Shown: positions 29,424 to 39,417, numbered from the stretch's first letter. The stretch: 64,000 nucleotides of DNA from Alloalcanivorax marinus (GCF_016906305.1 NZ_JADDOL010000007.1:104833-168832), one strand, 5' to 3'. The notes: generated by a model not told the origin, from the sequence alone. Numbers and translations are program-made.

Positions 29424-30938
29424 GTGGTGAACCCGGGTAACAGATGGAAGACGGCCTTTCTGCTGAGCATGGGCATCGGGCTCAGCGGCGCCGCCGGCGC
29501 CGCCTCCTGGACCGCCCCCTGGGTGGAGACCGGCGACCTGCAGGCCCGTCATCATATTGAAGCGCTGTCCGCCCAGGGCTGCTTCGACGGCCTGACCCTG
29601 ACCTGGCCGCTCAACTGGTCGGCGGTGGCCCATGGCCTCAATGGCGCCAGCGACGCCTGCCTGGCCTCCGAACACGCTACCTGGCTGCGCGCCCGCCTGG
29701 ACCGCGCCAAGACCGCCGGCCGCACCGCCACGCTCACCGTCGGCGGCGCCAACGACGAACCCCTGTTCCGCCACTACGGCGACCAGCCCCGGGGCGAGGC
29801 CGACGCCTCCGCCGCGGTGAGCGTCACCGGCCGCCGCTTCGCCGCCCGGGTGCGCGCCCAATACGTGGACAACGACCGGGAAGACCGGGAAGCGCGCCTG
29901 GACGGCAGCTACGTGGCCGGCCGCTTCGGCAACTGGCAGCTCGGCGCCGGTGCCATCGACCGCTGGTGGGGCCCGGGCTGGCACAGCTCCCTGGCGCTGT
30001 CCAACAACGCCCGCCCGGTCACCGGCCTGTGGTTTGGCCGGCAAACGCCCTATGCGCCGCGCTCCCGCTGGCTGTCCTGGATCGGTCCCTGGGACTTCCA
30101 GGGCTTCGCCGGCCAGTTGGAACAGGACCGGGCGGTGCCCGATGCCAAGCTGATCGGTGGCCGCTTCACCTTCCGCCCGGCGAATTTTCTGCAGATCGGC
30201 CTGACCCGGCTGTTCCAGTGGGGTGGGGAAGGGCGCCCGGACGGCTTTGACTCCTTCAAGGACGCGCTGATCGGCAAGGATAACGGCCAGAGCACCGGCT
30301 TCGCCGAGGAAGACGACCCCAGCAACCAGGTGGCCGGCCTGGATTTCCGCGCCAGCTTCCCGGTGTTCGGCGTGCCCACCGGCCTGTACGGCCAGGCCAT
30401 GGGCGAGGACGAGGCCGGCGGCCTGCCGTCCAAGTTCTCCACCCTGGCGGGCCTGGACCTGCTCACCGGCCTGGGCGAGGGCCACCAGCGCTTGTTCCTG
30501 GAAGCCTCGGACACCGTGGCCGGCCGCACCTTCAGCGACGCCCGCTACAACACCGCCTACGAGCACAGCACCTATCAAAGCGGCTTCCGCTATTACGGCC
30601 GTAATCTGGCCACCACCTTCGAAGGGGACGCCCGCACCCTGACCCTCGGGCTGCAGCAGTTTTTCCGCAACGGCTGGGTGGCCACCGCCGCGCTCACCAA
30701 CGCCACCCTCAACGCCGAGGGCGGCAAACGGGCGGTGGTCGCCGACGGCGGCGCCGAGATCCTGCAGGCGGTGGACGAACAGGACGTGGTGGTCGCCGAG
30801 CTGCGCCTGGAACACGGCCTGCTGGGCGGGCGCATGACCTGGGCCCTGGCCGCCAGTGACGACCCCATCGACACCTTCGACGGCGAGCGCGAGCGGGTCA
30901 CCGCCATGGCCCAATGGCAACGCAGCTTCGCCTGGTAA
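29424..30938 (+). CDS. wzi: Capsule assembly Wzi family outer-membrane protein
   Basis: This 504-residue protein has a signal peptide (KTAFLLSMGIGLSGAAGAASW) and a beta-barrel body with the family's GNWQLGAGAIDRWWGPGW, FAGQLEQDR and RYYGRNLATTFEGD-like strands. It ends in aromatic QWQRSFAW, typical of outer-membrane barrels. Wzi-type proteins help anchor capsule to the cell surface. GTG at 29424, 8 bases after AGGA, is preferred; an in-frame ATG at 29364 would add 20 residues before the signal peptide. It sits between ugd and wza. Confidence 0.85.
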   Translation: MVNPGNRWKTAFLLSMGIGLSGAAGAASWTAPWVETGDLQARHHIEALSAQGCFDGLTLTWPLNWSAVAHGLNGASDACLASEHATWLRARLDRAKTAGRTATLTVGGANDEPLFRHYGDQPRGEADASAAVSVTGRRFAARVRAQYVDNDREDREARLDGSYVAGRFGNWQLGAGAIDRWWGPGWHSSLALSNNARPVTGLWFGRQTPYAPRSRWLSWIGPWDFQGFAGQLEQDRAVPDAKLIGGRFTFRPANFLQIGLTRLFQWGGEGRPDGFDSFKDALIGKDNGQSTGFAEEDDPSNQVAGLDFRASFPVFGVPTGLYGQAMGEDEAGGLPSKFSTLAGLDLLTGLGEGHQRLFLEASDTVAGRTFSDARYNTAYEHSTYQSGFRYYGRNLATTFEGDARTLTLGLQQFFRNGWVATAALTNATLNAEGGKRAVVADGGAEILQAVDEQDVVVAELRLEHGLLGGRMTWALAASDDPIDTFDGERERVTAMAQWQRSFAW

Positions 30939-30969
30939 AAAAGACAACGAACGGAGTGATTCAGGGAAC

Positions 30970-32094
30970 ATGAACGCATTACGGTTACTCTCCGCCGCGC
31001 TGCCGGTACTGCTGTTGGGCGGCTGCACGGTGGTGCCCGGGTCCCACCATTCCGAGTCCCCCGGCTGGTTCGCCGAGGACGACGGTGCCGACGCCGAGGC
31101 GCTGCCGGACATCATCCGCGTGCACCAGATCAGCACCGCCATCCTCGATGGTCCCAAGACCGACACCGCCATCGGCACCCCGGAAGGCCTGGAGTCGGTG
31201 TCCGAGGGCTACGACTACGAAGTGGGCCCTGGCGACGTGCTCAACGTCACCGTCTGGGATCACCCGGAGCTGACCATTCCCGCCGGCTCCCAGCGCAGCT
31301 CCACGGAATCCGGCAACTGGGTGCACAACGACGGCACCATCTTCTACCCCTATGTGGGCACCGTGGAGGTGGCCGGCCTGAATGTGAACGAAATCCGCGC
31401 CATGATCACCCGGCGCCTGGGCCAGTACATCGAGAACCCCCAGGTGGACGTGACCGTGGCCGCCTTCCGCAGCAAGAAGGTGTACGTCACCGGCTCCGTG
31501 GGCCAGCCCGGCACCTACCCGATCACCAATATTCCCCTGCGCCTGGTGGACGCCATCAGCGCCGCCGGCGGCATCAGCGAAACCGCCGACTGGTCCAACG
31601 TGGTGCTGACCCGGGACGGCCGCGACTACAGCCTGTCCCTGCGCAACATCTACCAGGACGGCAACGCGGCGCAGAACATCCTGCTGCAGCCCGGCGACGT
31701 GATCAACGTGGCCCGCGCGGAAGAGAACAAGGTGTTCGTGCTCGGTGAGGTGATGCGCCCCTCCAGCCTGCCCATGGGCCGCAACGGCATGACCCTGGCC
31801 GAGGCCCTGTCCGAGAAAGGCGGCCTGGACCCGCGCTCCTCCGACGCCTCCGGGGTGTTCGTGTTCCGCAAGGCGCCGGCCGGCGCCGACCACGGCATCG
31901 ACGTCTACCAGCTCAACGCCAAGGACGCCGCCGCCCTGGTGCTGGCGGACAGCTTCTCCCTGCAGTCCCGGGACATCGTCTATGTCACCGCCGCGCCGCT
32001 GGCCCGCTGGAACCGGGTGCTGAGCCTGCTGGTGCCCACCGCCACGGCCCTCTATCTGGGTGGCCGCGCGGAAGACCAACTGAACGACAACTGA
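30970..32094 (+). CDS. wza: Polysaccharide export outer-membrane lipoprotein Wza
   Basis: This 374-residue protein has a lipoprotein signal ending LLLGGC. The polysaccharide export domain (YEVGPGDVLNVTVWDHPEL, GTIFYPYVGTVEVAGL) and two SLBB-like domains (KVYVTGSVGQPGTYPI, KVFVLGEVMRPSSLPM) follow. A C-terminal segment (RVLSLLVPTATALYLGG) is likely the barrel-forming helix. Wza octamers form the outer-membrane exit for group 1-type capsule. The ATG at 30970 gives the signal; the wzb ATG follows the stop directly. Confidence 0.94.
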   Translation: MNALRLLSAALPVLLLGGCTVVPGSHHSESPGWFAEDDGADAEALPDIIRVHQISTAILDGPKTDTAIGTPEGLESVSEGYDYEVGPGDVLNVTVWDHPELTIPAGSQRSSTESGNWVHNDGTIFYPYVGTVEVAGLNVNEIRAMITRRLGQYIENPQVDVTVAAFRSKKVYVTGSVGQPGTYPITNIPLRLVDAISAAGGISETADWSNVVLTRDGRDYSLSLRNIYQDGNAAQNILLQPGDVINVARAEENKVFVLGEVMRPSSLPMGRNGMTLAEALSEKGGLDPRSSDASGVFVFRKAPAGADHGIDVYQLNAKDAAALVLADSFSLQSRDIVYVTAAPLARWNRVLSLLVPTATALYLGGRAEDQLNDN

Positions 32095-32526
32095 ATGTTT
32101 GAACGCATCCTGGTGGTCTGCGACGGCAATATCTGTCGCAGCCCCACCGCCGCCGGCCTGCTGGCCGCGCACAAGCCCGGGGTGGAGGTCACCTCCGCCG
32201 GCCTGGTGGGCCTGGAAGGCCACGGCATGGACGCCACCGCCCTGGCGGTGGCCGAGGCCCACGGCATGCAGGGCGGCGACCAGCACCGGGCGCGCAAGCT
32301 CACCGGCGAACTGTGCCGCCTGGCGGACCTGATCCTGGTAATGGAAGGCCGCCAGCGGGAGCGCATTATCCAGCGCTTTCCGGAGGCCAGCGGCAAGACC
32401 ATGCTGCTCACCCACTGGACCGGTGGCCGCGACATTCCCGACCCGTTCCGCCAGTCCCGGGAAGTCCACGAACGCATCTACCCCATGATCCGTGACGCGG
32501 TGGCCGCCTGGGCCGCCAAACTCTAG
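32095..32526 (+). CDS. wzb: Low-molecular-weight protein-tyrosine phosphatase Wzb
   Basis: This 143-residue phosphatase has the catalytic loop VCDGNICRSP (Cys 9, Arg 15) and the general-acid motif DIPDPFR. Wzb proteins dephosphorylate the C-terminal tyrosines of the Wzc kinase, a cycle needed for capsule assembly. The start codon directly abuts the wza stop, and wzc follows 19 bases later, the standard wza-wzb-wzc order. Confidence 0.95.
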   Translation: MFERILVVCDGNICRSPTAAGLLAAHKPGVEVTSAGLVGLEGHGMDATALAVAEAHGMQGGDQHRARKLTGELCRLADLILVMEGRQRERIIQRFPEASGKTMLLTHWTGGRDIPDPFRQSREVHERIYPMIRDAVAAWAAKL

Positions 32527-32545
32527 AAAAAAGGAAAACGCAGGA

Positions 32546-34756
32546 ATGACCGACCAGCACGCTTCTCGGGGACGCCCGGCCACCACGGACGACGACATCG
32601 ATCTGCAGCGGCTGTGGGCGCTGCTGGTGGATGGCCGCTGGCTGATCCTGGGGGCGGCCCTGCTGGCCTTCGTGCTGGGCCTCGCCTATGTGCAAATGGC
32701 AGTGCCCATCTACAAGGCGGAGGGCCTGCTGCAGATCGAAAAGAAGCAGGGCGGCATGCTCGGCCTGGACCAGTTGGACCGGGCCCTGGGGGGCGCGGAA
32801 TCGCCCACCGCGGCGGAAATCGCCATCCTGCGCTCGCGCATGGTGCTGGGTGAGGTGGTGGAGCAGCTGCGCCTGGACACCCGCATCGCCCCCCAGACCC
32901 TGCCGCTGATCGGCCGCTTCCAGTTCGCCCCCGGCGTGGTGGACGACGCCGGCCGGGCGGTGCCCGCCAGCGTGCGCGACGGCGAGGCCACCGTGGTGGT
33001 GGCGGAATTCCAGGTGCCGGAAGCCTACCGGGGCCGCACCTTCGAGCTGCGCCCCGGTGAGGGTGGCCAGCCGGCCCTGTACCTGGGCGACCGGCTGATC
33101 GCCAGCGGCCCCGCCGACCAGCCGCTCACCGGCGAGGACGGCCAGGTGGTGCTGCGCCTGGCCATCTGGGAGCCCGACGGCGAGACCTTCAACCTGACCC
33201 GCCTGTCCATGCTGTCCGCCGTCAACGGCATCCGTGGCAGCCTGACCGTGGAAGAGCAGGGCCGCGACACCGGCATGCTCAATATCAGCCTCACCGGTCC
33301 GGACCCGGCCCGCGCCCGCGCCATTCTCGATGCCATCAGCGAGGCCTACCTGATGCAGAACGTGAAGCGCCAGGCGGCGGAAGCGGAAAACAGCCTGGAG
33401 TTTCTCAACGAGCAGCTGCCCGAGGTGCGCGACACCCTCAACGAAGCCGAGGAAAAGCTGAACGCCTACCGGTCCAACAGCGACTCCGTGGACATCAACA
33501 TGGAGACCCAGTCCCTGCTCGGCCGGCTGGTGGACATGGACGCCAAGCTCAATGACCTGAAGATCAAGGAAAGCGAGGTGGCCGCCCGCTACACCAAGGA
33601 GCACCCGGCCTACCGCACCCTGCTGGAGCAGCGCCGCTCCCTGGAAGCCCAGAAGGCGCGCCTCAATGATCAGATCGGCGACCTGCCGGAGACCCAGCAG
33701 GAAATCCTGCGCCTGATGCGCGACGTGGAAGTGGACCAGCAGCTCTACGTGAGCCTGCTCAACCGCGCCCAGGAGCTGCGTATTCTCAAGGCCAGCACCG
33801 TGGGCAATGTGCGCATCATCGACGACGCCGTGGTCTACCCCGGCGCGGTGGCGCCCAAGAAGGGCTTGATCCTGGCGCTGTGCACCGCCCTGGGCTTTTT
33901 GCTCACCGCCGCCGTGGTGCTGGCCGCCGGCCTGCTGCGCCGCGGCATCGAATCCCCGGACGAGCTGGAGGAACTGGGCATTCCGGTGTACGCCGCCGTG
34001 CCGCTCTCCGAGGAGCAGGCCCGCCGCGACCGGGTGGCCGACATGCTGCGCCGCCGCAAGCGCCGCGCCCATGGCGAGCCCGCGCCGCTGCTGGCGGTGA
34101 ACGACCCCGGCGACCTGGCGGTGGAGGCCCTGCGCAGCCTGCGCACCAGCCTCCACTTCGCCACCATGGAGGCCAGCAACAAGGTGCTGATGATCTCCGG
34201 CCCCAGCCCGGAAGTGGGCAAATCCTTTATCACCGCCAACCTGGCCACGGTGCTGGCCCAGGTGGGGCAGAAAGTGGCGGTGGTGGACGCCGACATGCGC
34301 AAGGGTCACCTGCACCGCTACTTTGGTCACGACGGCCAGCAGGGGCTATCCACCATCCTGTCCGGCCAGGCCGACCTGGATACCGTGATGGCCGGCACCG
34401 AGATCGAGAACCTGGACTTCCTGCCCCGCGGCCAGGTGCCGCCCAACCCGTCCGAGCTGCTGATGCACCCGCGCTTCAAGCAGCTGATGGAAGACCTGTC
34501 CCAGCGCTATGATCTGGTGCTGGTGGACACCCCGCCGGTGCTGGCGGTGACCGACGCCGCCATTATCGGCCAGCTGGCCGGCACCAGCCTGCTGGTGGCC
34601 CGCTTCGGGCAAAACTCGGTAAAAGAAGTGGACGTATCCATCAACCGCTTCGACCAGAACAAGGTGGAAATCAAAGGCGTGATCCTCAACTGCATCGAAC
34701 GCCGCGCCTCCAACGAATACGGCTACTACGCCTACAAGTACGACAGCAAGGATTGA
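32546..34756 (+). CDS. wzc: Polysaccharide co-polymerase and tyrosine autokinase Wzc
   Basis: This 736-residue protein has two membrane helices (about residues 30-52 and 430-455) flanking a periplasmic Wzz-type region with coiled coils. The cytoplasmic kinase domain has Walker A GPSPEVGKSF (about residue 551), VVDADMRKG and LVDTPPVLAV. The C-terminus carries a tyrosine cluster, YGYYAYKY, the expected phosphorylation site dephosphorylated by Wzb. It controls capsule length and export. AAGGA precedes the ATG at 32546. It is the last intact GC-rich gene before the AT-rich cassette. Confidence 0.95.
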   Translation: MTDQHASRGRPATTDDDIDLQRLWALLVDGRWLILGAALLAFVLGLAYVQMAVPIYKAEGLLQIEKKQGGMLGLDQLDRALGGAESPTAAEIAILRSRMVLGEVVEQLRLDTRIAPQTLPLIGRFQFAPGVVDDAGRAVPASVRDGEATVVVAEFQVPEAYRGRTFELRPGEGGQPALYLGDRLIASGPADQPLTGEDGQVVLRLAIWEPDGETFNLTRLSMLSAVNGIRGSLTVEEQGRDTGMLNISLTGPDPARARAILDAISEAYLMQNVKRQAAEAENSLEFLNEQLPEVRDTLNEAEEKLNAYRSNSDSVDINMETQSLLGRLVDMDAKLNDLKIKESEVAARYTKEHPAYRTLLEQRRSLEAQKARLNDQIGDLPETQQEILRLMRDVEVDQQLYVSLLNRAQELRILKASTVGNVRIIDDAVVYPGAVAPKKGLILALCTALGFLLTAAVVLAAGLLRRGIESPDELEELGIPVYAAVPLSEEQARRDRVADMLRRRKRRAHGEPAPLLAVNDPGDLAVEALRSLRTSLHFATMEASNKVLMISGPSPEVGKSFITANLATVLAQVGQKVAVVDADMRKGHLHRYFGHDGQQGLSTILSGQADLDTVMAGTEIENLDFLPRGQVPPNPSELLMHPRFKQLMEDLSQRYDLVLVDTPPVLAVTDAAIIGQLAGTSLLVARFGQNSVKEVDVSINRFDQNKVEIKGVILNCIERRASNEYGYYAYKYDSKD

Positions 34757-34789
34757 CGCCGGTCGCGGTCGGAGGCCAGCTGACAGGCG

Positions 34790-35420
34790 ATGCCAGCTTC
34801 CCGGTTCCATTCTGCCGGGCGATTGCTGAAGCGAGGCGACGATATGGTTTGCATTGATAATATCAACAATTATCACGACATTAGCCTGAAAGAGGACCGG
34901 CTGAGGGAGTTGGAGGAAGTCAGTCGTCCGATTAACTGGCCACTATGAATTTTTGCGTGGTGAGTGGGTCTACCAAAAGGCTGTTAACAGTTGCCTTAAA
35001 TGCATGATTTTGAAAGGATTATTCGCTTGGCAGCTCAGGCTAGCGTGCGATATTCGTTGGAGAACCCGCCCGGGCTACGTGCAGAACAACGTTGTTACTT
35101 TCATAAATATTATCGAAGCCTGCCGAAATGCCAATATCTAACCTATGCGAGCACAAGCAGGGTCTTTGGGGCGAATCCTAAGGTGCTCTTTTCTAACCAC
35201 GACGGTGCGAACCACACCCTGCCATTTACGCTGCGACTAAGAAGGCCAACGAGATGATGGCGCACAGCTATGAGCCATCTGTTGGGCTTGCCGACCAGCG
35301 GGCTTCGTTTCTTTTCGGTATATGGCGCCTGGGGCCGCCCGGACATGGCGCCGTCCAAGCTCACTCGGGAAATACCGGCGGGCGAATCGATACCTTCATG
35401 ACAGAATTTCTATAGTGGGT
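34790..35420 (+). pseudogene. Decayed UDP-glucuronate 4-epimerase (NAD-dependent epimerase) remnant
   Basis: Pieces of an epimerase can be read in order across different frames. RLLKRGDDMVCIDNINNYHD (34823 onward) matches the GDxVxGxDNxNxYYD segment after the NAD motif. IRLAAQASVRYSLENP and YVQNNVVTFINIIEACRNANI (about 35023-35141) follow, then YLTYASTSRVFGANPKV (about 35140). Last come [21 protein letters not shown] (about 35228) and [24 protein letters not shown] (about 35318-35390). Multiple frameshifts and a stop after WPL show it is dead. Extent is approximate. The intact enzyme would make UDP-galacturonate from the ugd product. Confidence 0.8.
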
Positions 35421-35698
35421 ACAGGTTTCCAATACGTTTTTACTATTTGAGAATCGAGCAATAGCTATTTGATGTTAGCTCAAAACTCCTCTTTTTGAGA
35501 AAATCCGTTGTTGTCGTTAGCGACAAGTAAGCGTTACCGAAGCGGTTTTTGCTCATCATATCGCATCCCACCTAAGTTCCTTGAATGCTTCTGAAAAGAA
35601 CCGCAGGACCTTTTTTTAAATAAGAAGGCTGGCAAAAATGCAATTTTCGAAGAGATTGAACGATGAGAGGCGGCAAAAAATAGAATTGGAAAGTGCGC
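35421..35698. other. AT-rich spacer before wzx
   Basis: This spacer has no credible coding frame, tRNA or clear terminator. Base composition is AT-rich like the following cassette. A GGAAAG near 35688 serves as ribosome site for wzx. Confidence 0.4.
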
Positions 35699-36979
35699 AT
35701 GAATAGAAACGGTTTAATGAAAAGCTTCATAGGCGTTGGGGCTATGAAAATGGCTTCAATACCTTTGGGAGTGATAGTTAGCATAGTTCTGGCGCGATCA
35801 CTTAGCATTAGTGACTTCGGAAAGTACACTTATATCATGGCATTGCTTCAAGTTTTTGTGCTTCCGCTGACTGGCGGTATTCCTCAGTTGCTAACACGAG
35901 AAGTGGCAGGGTTTAAACATGAAAAAGACTGGGGGGGCTATCGTGGGCTCTTTCGTGTCTCCCATCTATGGGTTGCAGTTTTTTCTATAATTATTGTCCT
36001 CGCTTTTATTTTAGCAAAAAACACAAGACCCAGTCTTTTGGATTATAATCAGTGGAAACTGCTTTCTATTGCGATATTGATAATACCTGTGATGGGCCTT
36101 AACGCTGTAAGAAATGGAATAATAAAGGGGTTGGGCTACCCTTCTTACTCGGAGCTTCCTGGGAATTTCATTCAACCGACAGTGCTTTTAGCGGTGCTCT
36201 TCGCATTTATTTTCTACCTTGATTTAACAGTTGAAAGGGCTATCAAGGCTCAGGTTATAAGTTATACCGTTACTTTCTTTATTGCCACTATCATATTTTT
36301 ATTTATAAAGCCAAAAATAAGAAAATCAGAAAAAGCAGTGTTTCGCATTAAAGAGTGGGGTTCCGCGTTGGTCCCATTTACGTTCATAGCGCTAATGAGT
36401 ACCTTTAGTGCCCAAGTTGGTATTCTACTGTTGGGGCTGCTTGGGACTCATGAACAGGTAGCGGCCATGCGTATAGGTGAGCGTGGGGCGCAGTTTGTTG
36501 TGCTGTCGTTGGCCATTGTTAACCTGGTGATCTCGCCTTATATAGTAAAAGCCTTTAAAAGCGGAAATAAAAAAGAGCTTCAAAAGCTGGCTAAATATAC
36601 GGCCAGAGGCGCACTTTTTGTGGCTGCGCCTTTGGCTATTGTATTAATAATTTTCGGCAAAGAGATTGTTACACTTCTTTTTGGCGGAGAATACGCGGGT
36701 GCCAGTTACTGGCCGCTGGCTATTCTTTGTGTTGGACAGGTTGTAAATGTTTATTGTGGTTCTGTCGGAAACCTTTTGTCTATGAGTGGACATGAAAGAG
36801 ATACGTTGGTAGGGCAAAGTCTCTCCCTAATAGTAAGTATGCTTTTATGTGTGATTCTTATCCCTATTTTTGGGGCTGTGGGCGCTGCCACCGGTGTGAG
36901 CATTGGTCTGATTACATGGAATATCCTACTTATGTTTAGTGTGTCAAAAAGACTGGGTATAAAATCTTCCGCCTTTTGA
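35699..36979 (+). CDS. wzx: Wzx-type polysaccharide flippase
   Basis: This 426-residue protein has about a dozen membrane helices. Its start (KSFIGVGAMKMASIPLGVIVSIVLARSL, SISDFGKYTYIMAL) is typical of oligosaccharide flippases of the MATE-like/MOP superfamily. Later segments such as GERGAQFVVLSLAIVNLVISPY and EIVTLLFGGEYAGASYWPL also fit. It would flip the lipid-linked capsule repeat unit across the inner membrane. The ATG at 35699, 5 bases after GGAAAG, is chosen over a GTG at 35693. It is the first gene of the AT-rich cassette and is distant from Wzc in base use. Confidence 0.88.
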   Translation: MNRNGLMKSFIGVGAMKMASIPLGVIVSIVLARSLSISDFGKYTYIMALLQVFVLPLTGGIPQLLTREVAGFKHEKDWGGYRGLFRVSHLWVAVFSIIIVLAFILAKNTRPSLLDYNQWKLLSIAILIIPVMGLNAVRNGIIKGLGYPSYSELPGNFIQPTVLLAVLFAFIFYLDLTVERAIKAQVISYTVTFFIATIIFLFIKPKIRKSEKAVFRIKEWGSALVPFTFIALMSTFSAQVGILLLGLLGTHEQVAAMRIGERGAQFVVLSLAIVNLVISPYIVKAFKSGNKKELQKLAKYTARGALFVAAPLAIVLIIFGKEIVTLLFGGEYAGASYWPLAILCVGQVVNVYCGSVGNLLSMSGHERDTLVGQSLSLIVSMLLCVILIPIFGAVGAATGVSIGLITWNILLMFSVSKRLGIKSSAF

Positions 36980-36996
36980 AGTTTTGGTGATTCCCC

Positions 36997-37641
36997 ATGC
37001 TATCAAATGCTATTTCTTTTTATAAAGAATCTAGGTTTCCATACAGACCGTATTTGAATAAAAATAAGTGCATTTTTATTCATATTCCTAAATCCGCAGG
37101 ATCTTCAATATTGGATCGTTTAGGCAAAAAGGGCAAAATGAATAGAGATCATTTGCCTTGGTACATTTATCAAAAAGCAAATCCAATAAAGTTCAAAAGA
37201 TTTTTTAAGTTCAGTTTCGTTAGGAACCCTTGGGACCGTGCCTATTCGGCTTTCTCCTACTTAAGGGGCGGGGGCAACGGAGCTAGCGATCTAAAGCTCC
37301 AGGCGCTACTAGATAGATTTGATGGATATGACGACTTTCTGATTAACGGGTTAAACAAAGGGCTGCTTAGAAATCATATCTTGTTTATACCGCAAAGTTT
37401 TTTTGTCCTTGATGCTAACCAAAATCCGATGGTCGACTTCTTAGGGAGATACGAAAATCTCGAAGAAGATTATAAAAAAATTGCAGAAAAACTTTCGTTG
37501 CAGACAGATTTGCCATATTTCAATAGAACCAGAGAAAAGAAGCAAAAATATCAATGCAGCGAAAGCATTAATATCATTGCTAATATATACGCTCAGGATG
37601 TTGATGTGTTTCAGTATAATTATGAGGAAAGAGGCCTGTAA
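36997..37641 (+). CDS. Sulfotransferase family 2-like protein
   Basis: This 214-residue protein has the PAPS-binding motif IFIHIPKSAGSS (residues 26-37) and the second motif FSFVRNPWDRAYSAFSYL. Both are typical of Sulfotransfer_2 enzymes, which sulfate carbohydrate hydroxyls in animals and bacteria. The short length is normal. The stop TAA overlaps the next gene's ATG by one base. It probably sulfates the capsule repeat unit; the sugar position is unknown. Confidence 0.85.
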   Translation: MLSNAISFYKESRFPYRPYLNKNKCIFIHIPKSAGSSILDRLGKKGKMNRDHLPWYIYQKANPIKFKRFFKFSFVRNPWDRAYSAFSYLRGGGNGASDLKLQALLDRFDGYDDFLINGLNKGLLRNHILFIPQSFFVLDANQNPMVDFLGRYENLEEDYKKIAEKLSLQTDLPYFNRTREKKQKYQCSESINIIANIYAQDVDVFQYNYEERGL

Positions 37642-38462
37642 TGATATACGTCAGTTTAACAACCACCAAGTCAAGGCTGGCGTTATGTCGATTTGCAATC
37701 ATGTCAATTGTTAATCAAAAAACAAAACCTGATCAAATCATATTATGGGTTTCGGAAGAGCCGTATTTGAGCGATGAGGGTATATCTAAAACACATCCGC
37801 CCGAGTTGCTTTTGGAAATATCAAAAATTTCCGAATTGGTTAAAGTAAAATGGACAAGAAATACCGGGCCATATAGAAAAATACTGCCACTGCTCAATGA
37901 TATTAATGATGAAGATATAGTTATAACCGCAGATGACGATATTATGTATGGTTATGTCTGGCTGCAGGAACTGCTCGATCATTTCTATAATGGAGAGCAA
38001 AATTCTGTTGTTGCCGCTCGTTCGCGGAAAGTGACAAGAAATAGTCTAGGCATTGATAAATCTTATGTATGTTGGCCAATAATACAAGAAGAGAAGCGGA
38101 TAGAAAGGGGGTTCGTTATAAATTGCGGTGCGGGCGCTGTTTTTAAAAAAAGTTTCTTTAGGCAAAAGGATCTTGAGGATAAAAGATTTCTGGAAGTCGC
38201 CCCCACGGCCGACGATTTGTGGATTACAAAAATGATTGTCCGTGGAGAAGTCCCGCTAAAAGTTGCGCCTTCAGCTCTTTCGGAGCTCGTTTTTCTATTG
38301 CATCGTAAAGGTTTGGTTAATTATAACCTGCCTATCGTTTCTGGATTCCTTACGAAAGTGTACTTTGCTTTTCTAGAAAAAGTAGCAGGGCCAATAGGTG
38401 TTTCGGTCTGCGAAAACGATAGAGTGTATAAGAAGCTTGAAAAGATCAGATGGCTTCCCTGA
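37641..38462 (+). CDS. Glycosyltransferase (GT-A type)
   Basis: This 273-residue protein begins IYVSLTTTKSRLALCRFAIMS, with QTKPDQIILWVSEEPYLS-like text and the metal-binding motif VITADDDIMYGYVWL. Later APTADDLWITKMIV resembles the catalytic acidic region. This fits a GT2-like fold, although the beginning differs from the usual PVYN motif. It is coupled to the upstream sulfotransferase by a one-base TAATG overlap. Donor and acceptor cannot be assigned. Confidence 0.75.
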   Translation: MIYVSLTTTKSRLALCRFAIMSIVNQKTKPDQIILWVSEEPYLSDEGISKTHPPELLLEISKISELVKVKWTRNTGPYRKILPLLNDINDEDIVITADDDIMYGYVWLQELLDHFYNGEQNSVVAARSRKVTRNSLGIDKSYVCWPIIQEEKRIERGFVINCGAGAVFKKSFFRQKDLEDKRFLEVAPTADDLWITKMIVRGEVPLKVAPSALSELVFLLHRKGLVNYNLPIVSGFLTKVYFAFLEKVAGPIGVSVCENDRVYKKLEKIRWLP

Positions 38463-38481
38463 AAAAAAGGTTACCAAAGCC

Positions 38482-39417
38482 ATGACAAGCGAAGCATCAA
38501 TTGAAACTCAAAAGAAGGTTTCTGTAATTATACCGGTTTATAATCGGGCCGCGCTCTTAAAAGATACCCTTGAAGAATTGAAAAGCCAAACTTATCCAAT
38601 TTTTGAAGTCATAGTTGTGGATGACGCATCTGAAGACAATCCTCAAAATGTTGTTAAAGAAATTTTAGGCAAGAAAGGCCGCTGCATAAGGCTAAGTCAA
38701 AAAACAAATGCTGCAAATGCTAGAAACATAGGAGCTTCAGAAGCCCGTGGAGACGTACTCGCTTTTTTAGATTCTGATGATCGTTGGACAGAAAATCATC
38801 TTTCTAGGAAAGTGAGGCTGCTTTGTTCCAGGCAATGCTCAGGCATCTTTGGTGCGTTCTATTTGGTCACTAAAGAGGGAAAAAAGACTTGTTGCCAGCG
38901 CTCACCTGAACCAGATGAAACGTTTGCCAGCTATGTGACTTCGCTTAATGGTGACGCAAGAACGAGCACTTTTGTCATTGATAGAGAAGATTTTATGGCC
39001 GTGCAGTTCGACTCTTTATTGGAAAAGCATCAGGACTGGGATCTCGCCATACGTCTTTCTAAGAAGTTTTTACTTGAACACGACACCACTCCGACCGCGA
39101 TCATTGATTCCTCTGGCGCGGACAGAATGAGCGCCTCTCCTAATCTGAAAGCAACGGACAGGTTTATGGATAAACACCTGTCTGAAATGTCTATGCAGTC
39201 AAAATTCGATTTTCACTTCATGATATGTAAAGCAATAGTAATTAGCGGTGTTGGAAAGAATCAATTAAAAAAATACCAAAGTGGAATGATTTTGCCTAAG
39301 CCAATTTCCCTAAAGAATTTAATAAAAAAAATAATGATGATGCCCCCTTTTTATCACTTCGTACCTATTTTATTATTTTTGCGAGGTCAACTTTTGGTAA
39401 AGAAAGGGCATGGCTAA
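38482..39417 (+). CDS. GT2 family glycosyltransferase
   Basis: This 311-residue protein has VSVIIPVYNRAALLKDTLEEL, VIVVDDASEDNP, ANARNIGASEARGDVLAFLDSDD and a catalytic-loop-like LLEKHQDWDLAIRLSKKF. These form a complete GT-A domain; the C-terminal 80 residues are basic and helical. The ATG at 38482 (MTSEASIETQKK) is preferred to an in-frame start at 38398 that overlaps the preceding gene deeply. The next gene begins directly after its stop. Confidence 0.85.
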   Translation: MTSEASIETQKKVSVIIPVYNRAALLKDTLEELKSQTYPIFEVIVVDDASEDNPQNVVKEILGKKGRCIRLSQKTNAANARNIGASEARGDVLAFLDSDDRWTENHLSRKVRLLCSRQCSGIFGAFYLVTKEGKKTCCQRSPEPDETFASYVTSLNGDARTSTFVIDREDFMAVQFDSLLEKHQDWDLAIRLSKKFLLEHDTTPTAIIDSSGADRMSASPNLKATDRFMDKHLSEMSMQSKFDFHFMICKAIVISGVGKNQLKKYQSGMILPKPISLKNLIKKIMMMPPFYHFVPILLFLRGQLLVKKGHG

